Position numbers and translations under genes: made by a program
DNA from: Pirellulaceae bacterium
GTDB lineage: Bacteria; Planctomycetota; Planctomycetia; Pirellulales; Pirellulaceae
Assembly: GCA_018402565.1 (NCBI GenBank)
Contig: JAGYIQ010000001.1
Coordinates: 1,106,904 to 1,170,903 of the forward strand
Length of the DNA: 64,000 bases
Direction of reading: 5' to 3'
Part shown: one piece after another, positions 7,624 to 15,682 of the stretch
Numbering within the stretch: the first letter of the stretch is position 1
Layout: every line of letters starts with the position of its first letter
Notes under the pieces: model-generated
Database searches by the model: none
Seen by the model: the letters and a program-made list of their open reading frames with translations, nothing else
Told to the model about the DNA's origin: nothing

Positions 7624-8586
7624 ATGAAGACCCAAAAGCATCAACAGACGGTCATCGAATTTTCCATTCAGTCCAAGAACTCGTTGTTGGATCGGGTGAA
7701 GTTCTACCGCGGCTGCGGAGCGAATCAATCCTCGCTGAAAAGCCTCTTGCGTGCGATCCACCGCTTTGCCCCGTCGGGCGGGTGGTGCTTTGTGGGCATG
7801 AAGCGATTGTCGGAGCAGGCGGGCGTGAGCCTGAGCACCGTGCGACGCGGACTGACGATGTTGGTCGGCATGGGGTTGGTGTCCGAGCAGCGAAAGCCGA
7901 AGTCCCAGGGCGGCGGATTCAAGTTCGATTACCGGTGGCAGGTCTGTTGGGCGCGTCTCAACGGCTACGTGCAAGACTTCCAGGATCAAGAGCGTCAAGC
8001 ATGGTTGGACGCGATGAACGACGGGGAGTGGGAAGACGTGGCCGTGGAATGGGACGAGCCGGAAGAGTTCACGGAGGAAGCCACGGAGGGGAGTTTGGCC
8101 ACGGACGGCCCCACGGATGGGCCGGAGTCCCCCGAGCCGTCGGAGCCAAGCGACAGCGTCAAGCAACGGGTGGGTGACTTTGTCCAGGACACAAGTGTTG
8201 TGGACAAGGCCCGAGCGTCGGGGGCCGACGACGAGTTGATCTTGGCGGTCGTGTCCGTGTGGTTGGCGAATCGATCGCGGCCAGAGAACCGCTGGGGACC
8301 CGAGGCCCTGCATTATCGCTTGCGGAACTTGGCAGGTGGCCAGTCGCCCACGGAGGGCTGGTTCAAAGGTAACCGGGTGTCGCCGCCGGAAGTGATGCAG
8401 GCAGCAGACGCGGCTCGGTCCCGCGAGCGGGAGCAGCAGGACGAAGTTTCTCAGCGGATCCAGTTGATTCGGTACGGTCGCCAGCGTGGCGCGACCAATG
8501 AGCAAATCAACCGAGCCTTGGCCAAACGTGGGTGGGAATTGCTGCCGGTGTTTGAAAATCGGGAGGTGGCGACATGCAACAGTTGA
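7624..8586 (+). CDS. Winged-helix replication-type phage protein (320 aa)
   Basis: The N-terminal ~100 residues carry a winged helix: MKRLSEQAGVSLSTVRRGLT as helix-turn-helix followed by LVSEQRKPKSQGGGFKFDY as the wing. This layout is typical of phage replication initiators or replisome organisers that have a helix_turn_helix_36-like domain. The middle (about residues 130-190) is acidic and low complexity (EEFTEEATEG), a linker; the C-terminal third is helical. ATG 7624 is preferred; GTG 7612 is 12 bases upstream and overlaps an ACTTGTGA word. It is followed at once by a zinc-ribbon protein and a sliding clamp, which supports a replication role. Confidence 0.65.
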   Translation: MKTQKHQQTVIEFSIQSKNSLLDRVKFYRGCGANQSSLKSLLRAIHRFAPSGGWCFVGMKRLSEQAGVSLSTVRRGLTMLVGMGLVSEQRKPKSQGGGFKFDYRWQVCWARLNGYVQDFQDQERQAWLDAMNDGEWEDVAVEWDEPEEFTEEATEGSLATDGPTDGPESPEPSEPSDSVKQRVGDFVQDTSVVDKARASGADDELILAVVSVWLANRSRPENRWGPEALHYRLRNLAGGQSPTEGWFKGNRVSPPEVMQAADAARSREREQQDEVSQRIQLIRYGRQRGATNEQINRALAKRGWELLPVFENREVATCNS

Positions 8587-9122
8587 CCTTCGATGACCTG
8601 GTCGAGGAAATGGCCGCGGCCTGCGTTGCTGCTCCCGTGCAGCAGCAAGAAACGCCAGCATCAGTAGTGCCGGTGAATGTCACGGTGGCGGATGAGGACG
8701 CCAGGCGGCTGGGGCGGCAATCAGATGACATTTACCGGGCGCTCGTGGATGGGGCCAAGTTCAACATCGAATTGGTGGTCCTGCCGACTCGGGACGGTCG
8801 ACGGCGGTTCATCCACAACATGACGGCCCGGATCAGTGAGATTCGGGACTACTTGGAGCCGCTGGAATTGGACGTGTTGAGATACCGATTGCCGGACGGC
8901 GTGTGGCTGTACCGGCTGGGGCAACGACAAATCTACGGCCGCGAAATCACACTGGCACTCAATTCGTCACCGACTCATTGGCGGTGGAAATGTCCCTGTT
9001 GCAGTGCCGAACAGTCACGCTCGTTCACCGACACGACCAAGAACCAGGTCCAAAAAGAGATCGAGCAAAATCCCCTGTGTCCTTCCTGTCAAACCCGATT
9101 GGAGTGTTCCCCATGTCCGTAA
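8574..9122 (+). CDS. Zinc-ribbon early protein (182 aa)
   Basis: ATG 8574 overlaps the end of the winged-helix gene and has GGGAGGTGG at 8561-8569. The C-terminus carries four-cysteine ribbon pairs, CPCC (about 147-150) and CPSC (about 171-174), a probable zinc site. The middle is helical with REITLALNSSPTHWRWKC leading into the ribbon. Likely a DNA-binding or protein-interaction adaptor in the replication block; the specific function is not known. The 3' end overlaps the clamp gene by 10 bp. Confidence 0.7.
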   Translation: MQQLTFDDLVEEMAAACVAAPVQQQETPASVVPVNVTVADEDARRLGRQSDDIYRALVDGAKFNIELVVLPTRDGRRRFIHNMTARISEIRDYLEPLELDVLRYRLPDGVWLYRLGQRQIYGREITLALNSSPTHWRWKCPCCSAEQSRSFTDTTKNQVQKEIEQNPLCPSCQTRLECSPCP

Positions 9123-10351
9123 CCAAAGTTCCAACCCAAGCCCCAGAATCAAGCGTGGCGGATGTGCCACGGACGCCGGGCGATTGCACGGTGGATCGTG
9201 AGCCGTTTGTGGCTGCCTTGTCGGCTCTGGCGGTCGTCCTGCAAGAGAAGCCGGTCACGGCGGCCATGAACTACGCCCGATTGGTTGTGGAGCCGGGGCG
9301 GACCGAGCTGCACGTGTTTGGCAAAGACGTGACGGCGGTGGTCAACGTGAGCACTTGTGTCCCGGTCAGTGGCATGAACCGCGAGGGGTGCATTCTGCTG
9401 CCGCTGTTGAAGACCAAAGAGCTGCTGTCCGACCTGACGGCGGCCAAGGTCAGTTTGCGGGCGGACGAGGACAAGGTGGTGATTCAGTGGGTGGGCGGTC
9501 GTTGTGTGATTTCGACCGTGGAAGACACGCTGCCGATCCCGCGATCGTTCGAGGACGAATGGGACTTCTACGAGCTGGATTCGCACGAACTGTACAACGG
9601 CGTGACTTGCGCCATGTGGGGCATGGATCCGAACGATCATCGGACGGCCCTGCAGGGCGTGAGCGTGCGGCTGCGAGACCGTCAGTTGGAGTTCTGCGGC
9701 ACCGATGCGACCCAGTTGTCACTGTACACGGTGGCCGACGTGGAGGTGACGAACCGGCCGGCCCAGAGCGGGATCATTTCGGCGCGTGGGGCGCAAGTGG
9801 TGAGCAAGGTCCTGGATTGGGCCTACCCGAACAACTCTGCCAGCTCGCCGGTGCAGATGGCCCTGGGCAACGAGTTCGCCCTGTTCAAGATCGGCGGCAA
9901 GGCGAATGGGGGCGTGGTGCAGGTTCGATTGCAGGAGGGGCGGTTCCCCAAGTACGAGAAGATCTTGGAGACCGTGGGGCCGAACTACCAGCGGACCACC
10001 ATTTCCGTGCCACAACTTGTGACCAGCCTGCGGCAGGCGGGGATTTGCTTGGACGGGGAAAACGTGGCAGTGGAAATGCAGTTGTCCCCGGAGGAGAGCG
10101 TATTCCGTGCGGAGACGCCGAGTGTGGGGCGTGCGCGGGTGGAAGTCAAGTTTGACCAGCCGCCGACGGCTCCGGCCCACGTGCGATTGGACCTGCGAGT
10201 ATTGCTGCGAGCGATCCAACACGCACCAAAATCCGCGATGCTGGAGTTCGCGTTCTGTGACGGGGTGTCGTTGGTGCAGTTCAAGTTTGGCCAGTGGGTT
10301 TATGCGTTGATGCCGTTGGTGGATCCGAAGAGTAAGGGAGCGAGAGCGTGA
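9113..10351 (+). CDS. dnaN: DNA polymerase III beta sliding clamp, phage-encoded (412 aa)
   Basis: ATG 9113 (GGAG 8 bases upstream) gives a 412-residue protein with the three-domain sliding-clamp pattern. Domain 1 starts DREPFVAALSALAVVLQEKP and continues to VNVSTCVPVSG; domain 2 runs around PIPRSFEDEWDFYELDSHELYNG; domain 3 carries the diagnostic GRFPKYEKILE (EGRFP..E in bacterial clamps) and ends in YALMPLVD, equivalent to the MPMRL-type C-terminus. The clamp encircles DNA and tethers polymerase. Length is a little above the usual 370-390. Phage clamps are known but uncommon; a second, broken clamp gene lies at 35371-36920. The word ACTTGTGAC occurs at 10015. Confidence 0.85.
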   Translation: MSVTKVPTQAPESSVADVPRTPGDCTVDREPFVAALSALAVVLQEKPVTAAMNYARLVVEPGRTELHVFGKDVTAVVNVSTCVPVSGMNREGCILLPLLKTKELLSDLTAAKVSLRADEDKVVIQWVGGRCVISTVEDTLPIPRSFEDEWDFYELDSHELYNGVTCAMWGMDPNDHRTALQGVSVRLRDRQLEFCGTDATQLSLYTVADVEVTNRPAQSGIISARGAQVVSKVLDWAYPNNSASSPVQMALGNEFALFKIGGKANGGVVQVRLQEGRFPKYEKILETVGPNYQRTTISVPQLVTSLRQAGICLDGENVAVEMQLSPEESVFRAETPSVGRARVEVKFDQPPTAPAHVRLDLRVLLRAIQHAPKSAMLEFAFCDGVSLVQFKFGQWVYALMPLVDPKSKGARA

Positions 10352-11043
10352 GTGAAAGAGAGAGAACAATCTTGACCGCAGAACAAGCGTTGAGCATGTT
10401 GGGCGATGGAACGTCGGTTCATACCTTCCGGCAAGCGGAAAATATGTTGATTGGCGCTGATTGGGATCGGTGCAAGATCGAACAATTCATTCGTGATTGT
10501 GTGTGTGAACTTGGCGGAGATCAGTGCCGGGCCGTGAATCACGGCCTCGTGGTCCACGCGAACGGACCGTTATTTGTGAAGTGTCGAGAGGGCTTGGACT
10601 ACGAAGCCTTTGAGACGTCGACGGGTTCTCACGAATCCGAACCAGCGGCAGTCGCCCAATGCACCATCCCGAAATGGTCCTCCGGTCAACCGTTGGACCT
10701 GAACCAACTGGCGGCGGAAGTAAATGCCATGAACCGCAATTGGTGGTTGGATGTGAACACTGGCGAGCCAATCGAGCGGAATCGGGCAGAATTGCTGTGT
10801 TTGATTCACAGCGAAATCAGCGAATGTTTGGAGGGTGTCCGTAAGGGGTTGATGGACGACAAGTTGCCCCATCGCTCGGCCGAGGCCGTGGAACTGGCGG
10901 ACGCTCTGATTCGGATCTTGGATTACGCGGGCGGGTTCGGCTTGGACTTGCAGGGGGCGTTTGAGGAAAAGATGGCCTACAACGCGACCCGGTCGGACCA
11001 CACACACGAACATCGGCGGGCGGAGGGAGGGAAGCGGTTTTGA
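10348..11043 (+). CDS. MazG-like nucleotide pyrophosphohydrolase with N-terminal extension (231 aa)
   Basis: GTG 10348 overlaps the clamp stop (GTGA). The C-terminal ~125 residues match phage MazG-like proteins: RAELLCLIHSEISECLEG, then EAVELADALIRILDYAG with the E-x-x-x-D metal-binding pattern, and the family-typical tail KMAYNATRSDH ... GGKRF. Such enzymes hydrolyse (d)NTPs or related alarmones in phage-infected cells. The first ~100 residues (GDGTSVHTFRQAENMLIGAD) are not part of the MazG fold and are unrecognised; they suggest a fusion with a small regulatory domain. Confidence 0.7.
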   Translation: MSERERTILTAEQALSMLGDGTSVHTFRQAENMLIGADWDRCKIEQFIRDCVCELGGDQCRAVNHGLVVHANGPLFVKCREGLDYEAFETSTGSHESEPAAVAQCTIPKWSSGQPLDLNQLAAEVNAMNRNWWLDVNTGEPIERNRAELLCLIHSEISECLEGVRKGLMDDKLPHRSAEAVELADALIRILDYAGGFGLDLQGAFEEKMAYNATRSDHTHEHRRAEGGKRF

Positions 11044-11273
11044 AGATCCTACATCGGGGTACGCCACCGGGCGAGCGAGTTTGGCTTGGCACTTGTCGTA
11101 AGTGTGATTCGCAGGCTGAGGCAAAGGAATCGGAACTTACGCATATCACTCGCGATGAACGGGATGGCACGTGGTTTTCGTGGGAAAAATGCCCGGTTTG
11201 CGGGGCGGGCAAAAAGGCGAATGGATATGGAGGAATGCTGTTTTTCCCTAAAACAAGCAGCCAGTTTAACTGA
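11040..11273 (+). CDS. Small four-cysteine zinc-finger protein (77 aa)
   Basis: TTG 11040 overlaps the MazG stop (TTGA). Two CxxC pairs, CRKC (about residues 19-22) and CPVC (about 51-54), separated by a strand-loop, make a probable treble-clef or ribbon zinc site. The sequence HRGTPPGERVWLGTCRKC is a pattern I associate with small phage early proteins of unknown function. No other domain is visible. Confidence 0.65.
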   Translation: MKILHRGTPPGERVWLGTCRKCDSQAEAKESELTHITRDERDGTWFSWEKCPVCGAGKKANGYGGMLFFPKTSSQFN

Positions 11274-11300
11274 CCAATACTGCCACGGGAGTAAGTAGTG

Positions 11301-11498
11301 ATGGAGAACCGGACCGTGTTTGCCCCCGGAACAACGGTGGATTTGGGCAACGGCATGGAGGGCCGGGTTCTGGAAGTCTGCTTGAAGACTCAGGGCGAGC
11401 AGTACCGGGTGGCCTGGTGGAACAGGAAGACTCAGGTGGTGGAATGGTTGGAGCCCGGAAGAGTTGTCTCGAGGTGGAGAGCACAAAAACGGCACTGA
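11301..11498 (+). CDS. Small hypothetical protein (65 aa)
   Basis: ATG 11301 has GGGAG 10 bases upstream. The 65-residue product is beta-rich (TVDLGNGMEGRVLEVCL, EQYRVAWW, KTQVVEWLEPGRVV), like a small SH3/DUF-type barrel found in phage proteins that modulate uptake or binding. No family firmly recognised. Confidence 0.6.
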   Translation: MENRTVFAPGTTVDLGNGMEGRVLEVCLKTQGEQYRVAWWNRKTQVVEWLEPGRVVSRWRAQKRH

Positions 11499-11528
11499 TT
11501 GGTTTGTCAGCAGTAGTTGGAGTGTGAC

Positions 11529-11720
11529 ATGCTTATTGTTCAAGTCCTTTCGAGGCTTTTGGTTGCAGTTCAGCAGAAGTGGCCAGTGTCTCGATTTAAT
11601 CAGCACCACGAGACCACCACAGGGAATCGGTTTTGTGTGGATACAGAAGGTGTGGAAGAACTGGGATTTACAAGCGAGCAATGGAAAGTATGGCGGCCTG
11701 GTTTATCTGCCCGAAGATGA
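11529..11720 (+). CDS. Possible small protein (63 aa)
   Basis: ATG 11529 follows GGAG at 7 bases. The 63-residue frame (starts MLIVQVLSRLLVAVQQKW) has one amphipathic helix and no recognised domain. An overlapping frame (11464-11757) is open too. Support is weak and rests on spacing and the ribosome-binding site. Confidence 0.35.
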   Translation: MLIVQVLSRLLVAVQQKWPVSRFNQHHETTTGNRFCVDTEGVEELGFTSEQWKVWRPGLSARR

Positions 11721-11769
11721 CGGCGTTGGATATGGCGAAGACACAGTTGGGGATTGAGTAGGGAACTTT

Positions 11770-11892
11770 GCCGCGTGAGTGTGACGGTTGCGGGCGGTTT
11801 GGCAGACCGTATTGCGAATTGAAGTAGCAAGCCAAACGCAAGCACGCTTGGACGTGTTCCAAGTAGATCGGGTTCGACTCCCGAACGCGGCT
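11770..11892 (+). other. tRNA-like element with oversized middle
   Basis: The 3' part looks like a tRNA: T-arm TCGGG-TTCGACT-CCCGA (11868-11884), acceptor strand ACGCGGC (11885-11891) and discriminator T, followed by TTTTT. A perfectly complementary 5' acceptor strand, GCCGCGT, lies at 11770-11776, but the distance is ~123 nt instead of 73-95. Two possible anticodon-type hairpins lie between (GCGGT-TTGGCAG-ACCGT at 11794-11810; CTTGG-ACGTGTT-CCAAG at 11847-11863). It may be a decayed tandem tRNA pair, a tRNA with an insertion, or chance. The rest of 11760-12334 shows no supported gene. Confidence 0.3.
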
Positions 11893-12334
11893 TTTTAGAC
11901 ATGGGAACCATTGATCCGGTCTGCCGATCGGTTTCGTTCAGCAGTAGTAACAGGACACGTCAGAGGCAGTGATCAAGGTAACAAAACTGGCAGTCAGGAA
12001 TCTGGCCAAGCGTAAGCGGCGTTGGGCAACCGACCAAAAAACAGCTGCAGCGATGGCGGACGAGTGCAATCCCGGTGACTCTGGGTCCCGAAGGCTCCAC
12101 CAGCGGTTGAGGCGATCACGGCGAACGATCTCGGCTTCGTTTTCGCGGTCGGTTCTTGCGTGGTTTCACCCTGATGGGACGCGACTCTGTCGCTCAGCAT
12201 GGGGATTTGGTGGTATTGTCGGAAATCATGTGAGTTGGGCCGGTGGCCTGACCCAGATCCCGCGGCTGACTTGACATTTGAACGCAGCCGACGCGGGACT
12301 CGGTTGCACCGTTTTGTTCTACAGGATTGATCGA

Positions 12335-12790
12335 ATGATTGAGATTAAGAAGTCACCCACGGCGGACACCAGGACATGCGACGTTGCAAAGTGGAGCGTC
12401 AGCGTTGTTAGTTCCAGCCGTCAGCATATCGCGGACGTTGCCAAGGCGATGGCGTTTTCTCCTCAAGTTGTTCGCGGCTGCGGCGGGCATGATTACGATA
12501 AGTTGACCGTGTGATTGGTTCACCGACGATTTCGAACAAGTTTGAGCAAACCGGATGGTGGGACAACCACCGTAAGATTCACCGGCATCATCTGGGGGCA
12601 CGCTGATGGAGTGCAGAAAGATCATCATTCTGCTGGAACTTATTGGAGTACGTCGCGGATTGCGTCATGGCCGGAATGGCCCGCAGCGGTGACGTGGCAC
12701 GCACCAAAACGAGCGGCAAGGCCTGTTGCGAGGCAGGCATTTGAAAACACTGTCGCTATTGTTGAAGTCACACACATGTGGCGGTATATC
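12335..12790 (+). pseudogene. DUF5662-like phage gene, multiply frameshifted
   Basis: Pieces in successive frames line up with DUF5662-type phage proteins. HIADVAKAMAF and HDYDKLT are in the first frame (12335-12514). FEQTGWWDNHRKIHRHHLG is next, then LLEYVADCVMAGMARSGDV, then QAFENTVAIVEVTHM. The conserved order HD-x-DKL ... H-x-x-x-RHHL ... VADCVMAG ... AF-NTV is preserved, but at least three frame changes and a stop at 12512-12514 break it. These His/Asp-rich residues make an HD-like metal site in the intact family. It is decayed cargo in the early block. Confidence 0.65.
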
Positions 12791-12828
12791 CGTAGAACAC
12801 TCCCGATAACCGGGACGGAGGAAAGATT

Positions 12829-13134
12829 ATGGATCAAGAACGATTTACAGACCCAGAAGCTAAAGCCGATCCGGCTCCGGTTGATCGGGTGGTTATGCCT
12901 CTGTGGCATGGTTCCGGTTGCTATGTTCCAAGAGCCATTGCGGCGTGTCCTGAGTGCAGCGGTGAGATTTACGCGAAATCACTGGCGTGGGATGAGGACA
13001 CGGGTCAGCCGTTGGCTGAGGGTTTGGATTTTGGGTGCGTAAGTGATCCCGATTGCAACCATAGTTGGCGGCAGAGTGATTGGCAGCCAGTCGTCGATTC
13101 AGTCCGTAAGTGGTGCAATGCAGCGATCGGGTAG
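12829..13134 (+). CDS. Small zinc-ribbon protein (101 aa)
   Basis: ATG 12829 is preceded by an excellent GGAGGAAAG. The 101-residue product has CPEC (about 40-43) and later C..DPDCNH, a likely zinc site, and a C-terminal WxPVVDSVRKWCN helix. It resembles no named family. A 23-bp sequence starting 5 bp after its stop (13139-13161) is repeated after the next gene. Confidence 0.7.
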   Translation: MDQERFTDPEAKADPAPVDRVVMPLWHGSGCYVPRAIAACPECSGEIYAKSLAWDEDTGQPLAEGLDFGCVSDPDCNHSWRQSDWQPVVDSVRKWCNAAIG

Positions 13135-13138
13135 TCGT

Positions 13139-13497
13139 CATAACACCCAAGGATCACCCGGCGGCTGCGGGACTCTCAATTTGATGGCACCTGACGCCGC
13201 TCGGGTGCATCCAGTGGTTATGCAAGGATTGGAGGTTTGATTATGGGATTCGATGACATGCGAGAGAAGCCAAAAGGCGATCAGATACGAGTCAGTCTGG
13301 ATAGCGGTGCGAACATTCATAGCCGCAAGGACGAGATTGTTGAGGCGGTTGATTTGGGTTTTGATTCCAAAGCAGATTGGGATGCGGCAAGCGACGAGGA
13401 GAAACTTGAGGCCGTCCAAGAGTTCTTCTACGGCGACGGTTATCCTGAGTGGTCTTGGGATGACGCAGCTTCGGCATAACACCCAAGGATAACCCGG
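13139..13497. repeat. 23-bp direct repeat downstream of two small genes
   Basis: CATAACACCCAAGGAT followed by (C/A)ACCCGG occurs at 13139-13161 and 13475-13497, each within 20 bp of a stop codon. The words resemble the AACAAGGGATCACCGGC unit of the chromosomal array at 2410-2790, so these may be copies of the same planctomycete repeat family that have entered the phage. No terminator-like T-run follows. Confidence 0.6.
13243..13479 (+). CDS. Small acidic phage protein, DUF7167-like (78 aa)
   Basis: ATG 13243 has GGAGG at 8 bases. Acidic 78-residue protein with the pattern RVSLDSGANIHSRKDEIVE ... SDEEKLEAVQEFFYGDGYPEW, the same order as small phage proteins (RVxLxxG ... R-x-D-x-I ... S-x-EE-K) of the DUF7167 type. 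Function unknown; in other phages these are early accessory proteins. Confidence 0.55.
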   Translation: MGFDDMREKPKGDQIRVSLDSGANIHSRKDEIVEAVDLGFDSKADWDAASDEEKLEAVQEFFYGDGYPEWSWDDAASA

Positions 13498-13512
13498 TGC
13501 GAGGGATCGAGC

Positions 13513-13731
13513 ATGAGTACAGAAAAAAACATGAACGAGCACTCGGGTTCATCCAGTCGTTCATTGATTAAATGGCTGCGAGGTCGTTGGAACGGACGGC
13601 TAATAATGGGGGCGTCGATCAAGTTCAAGTTTTCGATCGAACATTTTGATTGGCTACCGCAATGGATCAGGTATGCGAATTGTTTCCGCTGGTTGTGGTT
13701 TTACCTTTGGATTCATTTCGAGTACGAGTGA
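13513..13731 (+). CDS. Possible small aromatic-rich protein (72 aa)
   Basis: ATG 13513 with a weak GAGGGA 8 bases upstream. The C-terminal half is unusually rich in tryptophan and phenylalanine (FDWLPQWIRYANCFRWLWFY), compatible with a membrane-associated segment. An overlapping frame (13646-13867) is also open and one of the two may be spurious. Confidence 0.4.
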   Translation: MSTEKNMNEHSGSSSRSLIKWLRGRWNGRLIMGASIKFKFSIEHFDWLPQWIRYANCFRWLWFYLWIHFEYE

Positions 13732-13948
13732 TGAACGAGTACGGCAGAGGGCTATTGGTGTACTAGAGTGGTATCATCGCGACGGGTCTGTAGACGGCGC
13801 ATCTGATCCGATAGTGAAGCTGCGCGAGATTGTAGCGGAAACGGAAGAGTGGTTGTGTAGAACTTAGATACGACCAATGACTGCAACGGCTCTGCTTCGT
13901 GAGGTTTGACGTATTGAGTTAGGTTGCAGGAAAGTGGGATTGGATGAT

Positions 13949-14605
13949 TTACTCGTCCTCTTTGTGTTTTGATCGATCATCACGGACCTTTAAAAACTCT
14001 GAAAGTTTGTACTCAAGGCGAGGAAAATTCGAGGCGATCTTGTTTTCGACATGCCCTTGAATACTGTCGTGCATCTTGTTCATCTGGGTGTCCGTTTCCT
14101 CGAACGTCTTTTGAAGTCCTCTTATTACCGGCCCAGCAACAGGAATGGAACTGAGTAACTCCCAGCCAGAATTCTTAAGCCAGGTCGCAGCAAAAAACCA
14201 AGCTCCTCTTGTGGCAAAGTAAGATCCATTTTTCGATCGTCGTAGTGTGGAAATGACTTCTTGAAGTTCACTGACGGCTCGGACACTATCAATTAAGCCA
14301 GATAACACAATCTCTTGGAGCTGGTGAATGAGCTGATCAAAAAGCTCAGGTATTCGGCATTCTGATCGATACTTTTCAAATATTGAATCAAAGTCTAGGC
14401 CTGATTTTTCGCTCGCCGAACTGACCGACCAATCGTGATTGGTCATTTGCGGGTACAGTTCAGCAGTTATTCTGCGAACTGCAATTGTCCCGTTTTCGTC
14501 ATTATGATTTGTAGTCGCATACGTAAGATCTCGCTTCATGTCATTCAGCCAGGCCGGACAGTCAGCTGGGTGAAGTAACTGGAGCAAGTTTTCAACATAC
14601 CTCAA
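13949..14605 (-). CDS. Hypothetical protein, first gene of the minus-strand block (218 aa; N-terminus uncertain)
   Basis: A 218-residue mostly helical protein with a mid-protein hydrophobic segment (WLKNSGWELLSSIPVAGPVI) flanked by a polar coiled region (LQKTFEETDTQMNKMHDSI). Base composition is more AT-rich than its neighbours, suggesting separate acquisition. The only ATG-like start is a TTG at 14605, but the frame stays open to 14707 (…KITEVKEAV…) with no ATG, so the true N-terminus may be lost or use a rare start. It faces the + strand early genes tail to tail. Function unknown; a membrane-associated superinfection or immunity role is only speculation. Confidence 0.5.
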   Translation of the reverse strand: MRYVENLLQLLHPADCPAWLNDMKRDLTYATTNHNDENGTIAVRRITAELYPQMTNHDWSVSSASEKSGLDFDSIFEKYRSECRIPELFDQLIHQLQEIVLSGLIDSVRAVSELQEVISTLRRSKNGSYFATRGAWFFAATWLKNSGWELLSSIPVAGPVIRGLQKTFEETDTQMNKMHDSIQGHVENKIASNFPRLEYKLSEFLKVRDDRSKHKEDE

Positions 14606-14834
14606 TGCAGTTTTTGCAGACTCTTGTCGACCATCGACACTTGGTAAGAGGTATTGTGTAATGCATTTATCAACTGCTTCTTTGACTTCAGTAATTTTCC
14701 GGAGTTAACGCTCGATCGAAAATTGATTCGGACTTTGTTGCCATATATGCTGACCCACGTATTGATCGTCACTTGTTATTAATCAAGCAGGCTAACGAAT
14801 GCTCGCGTAGCTATCAAATAACGGCAATGCTCTT

Positions 14835-14999
14835 CTACGCCGACCAAGCGGCTAGCACAACCCCACGAAGATAAGTGCCCAGGCTGGATGCAGCCAAAAG
14901 AGGCCCAGAGCAATCAGAAGATAACCCGCGACCTGCCACGTGCAACAATTTAGCCAAGTGGCGGACGTGATGCAACAGTTTTTCGAGATCAATTTCCAT
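14835..14999 (-). CDS. Small membrane protein, possibly frameshifted (54 aa)
   Basis: ATG 14999 overlaps the stop of the upstream holin-like gene. The first 22 residues (MEIDLEKLLHHVRHLAKLLH) look genuine. After that the +1 frame gives a much better membrane helix (VAGYLLIALGLFWLHPAWAL, ending near 14860) than the 0 frame (GRGLSSDCSGP...). A single-base indel near 14945 is likely, or the two short frames are separate. Part of the membrane-protein cluster. Confidence 0.45.
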   Translation of the reverse strand: MEIDLEKLLHHVRHLAKLLHVAGRGLSSDCSGPLLAASSLGTYLRGVVLAAWSA

Positions 15000-15576
15000 G
15001 TTTTTGACCAGGGGTTTTGGGGCGTTTGGCGGAATCAGAGGGACCAGATGTCGGGTTCGCGGGTGGCGGGCGGCGGATCGGGGGTGGGCCAGGAAGGGCT
15101 GGGGCCGGGATTTGGGCCGGGGTTGGGTTGGGTCCCGGGGGAATGGGATCGGGGGCAGTGGGGCCGGGGGATGCCGGGGCCGGTGTCTTGGTTGCGTTTC
15201 TTGATGTCGTGAATGGTGGTGCGGTTGGTGACGACGTCGTCTTTGAATGCCGGGCCACGTGCAGCACAAATGACGCGGCGAAGTAGGCCAGCATCCCAAC
15301 GAGCACTCCGACACCGGCCGGGGCTTGGTAGAGCTGCTCCGCGGCGCGAGGCCCCAAGTTGGCTTCGACGATCCCGCCAAGCAGGGGACCGGCCAACGGG
15401 GTCAGTGTGAAGCTGAACACGACGCCGCAGGAAACCCGGACCATGAATTCATGGAAGGACTTGGGCGGAAGGACGACGCAGCCCATGACGGCGCCGATCA
15501 GGCCGTAGACCCCATACCCATTGATGTGGAAGAGTTCCAAGATCGTGAGCGTGCGGAGGAAATCTTGCAGGTCCAT
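14989..15576 (-). CDS. Holin-like membrane protein with proline-rich tail (195 aa)
   Basis: From ATG 15576 the first ~110 residues hold three hydrophobic segments (LIGAVMGCVVLPP; VRVSCGVVFSFTLTPLAGPLL; VGVLVGMLAYFAASFVLHVA), a multi-helix membrane module. The last ~80 residues are a proline-rich, basic disordered tail. Small multi-span membrane proteins in a cluster next to a protease are typical of phage lysis regions, so a holin is plausible; there is no specific family signature. The upstream leader contains repeated CCAAGAACCAAG words and no clear ribosome-binding site. Confidence 0.55.
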   Translation of the reverse strand: MDLQDFLRTLTILELFHINGYGVYGLIGAVMGCVVLPPKSFHEFMVRVSCGVVFSFTLTPLAGPLLGGIVEANLGPRAAEQLYQAPAGVGVLVGMLAYFAASFVLHVARHSKTTSSPTAPPFTTSRNATKTPAPASPGPTAPDPIPPGPNPTPAQIPAPALPGPPPIRRPPPANPTSGPSDSAKRPKTPGQKHGN

Positions 15577-15682
15577 GGTAGGCCACTTCGTGGGTGCTTG
15601 GTTCTTGGTGCTTGGTTGCTTGTGCTTGGCTGCCGCGCGGATCCCTCTCCCGGGTTTGGGAGAAGGAACGCAGGCCCGGTCG

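Noticed and set aside
7375..8661. Minus-strand open frame of 428 codons
   Set aside because: Shadow of the winged-helix gene; low-complexity basic product and no supporting features.
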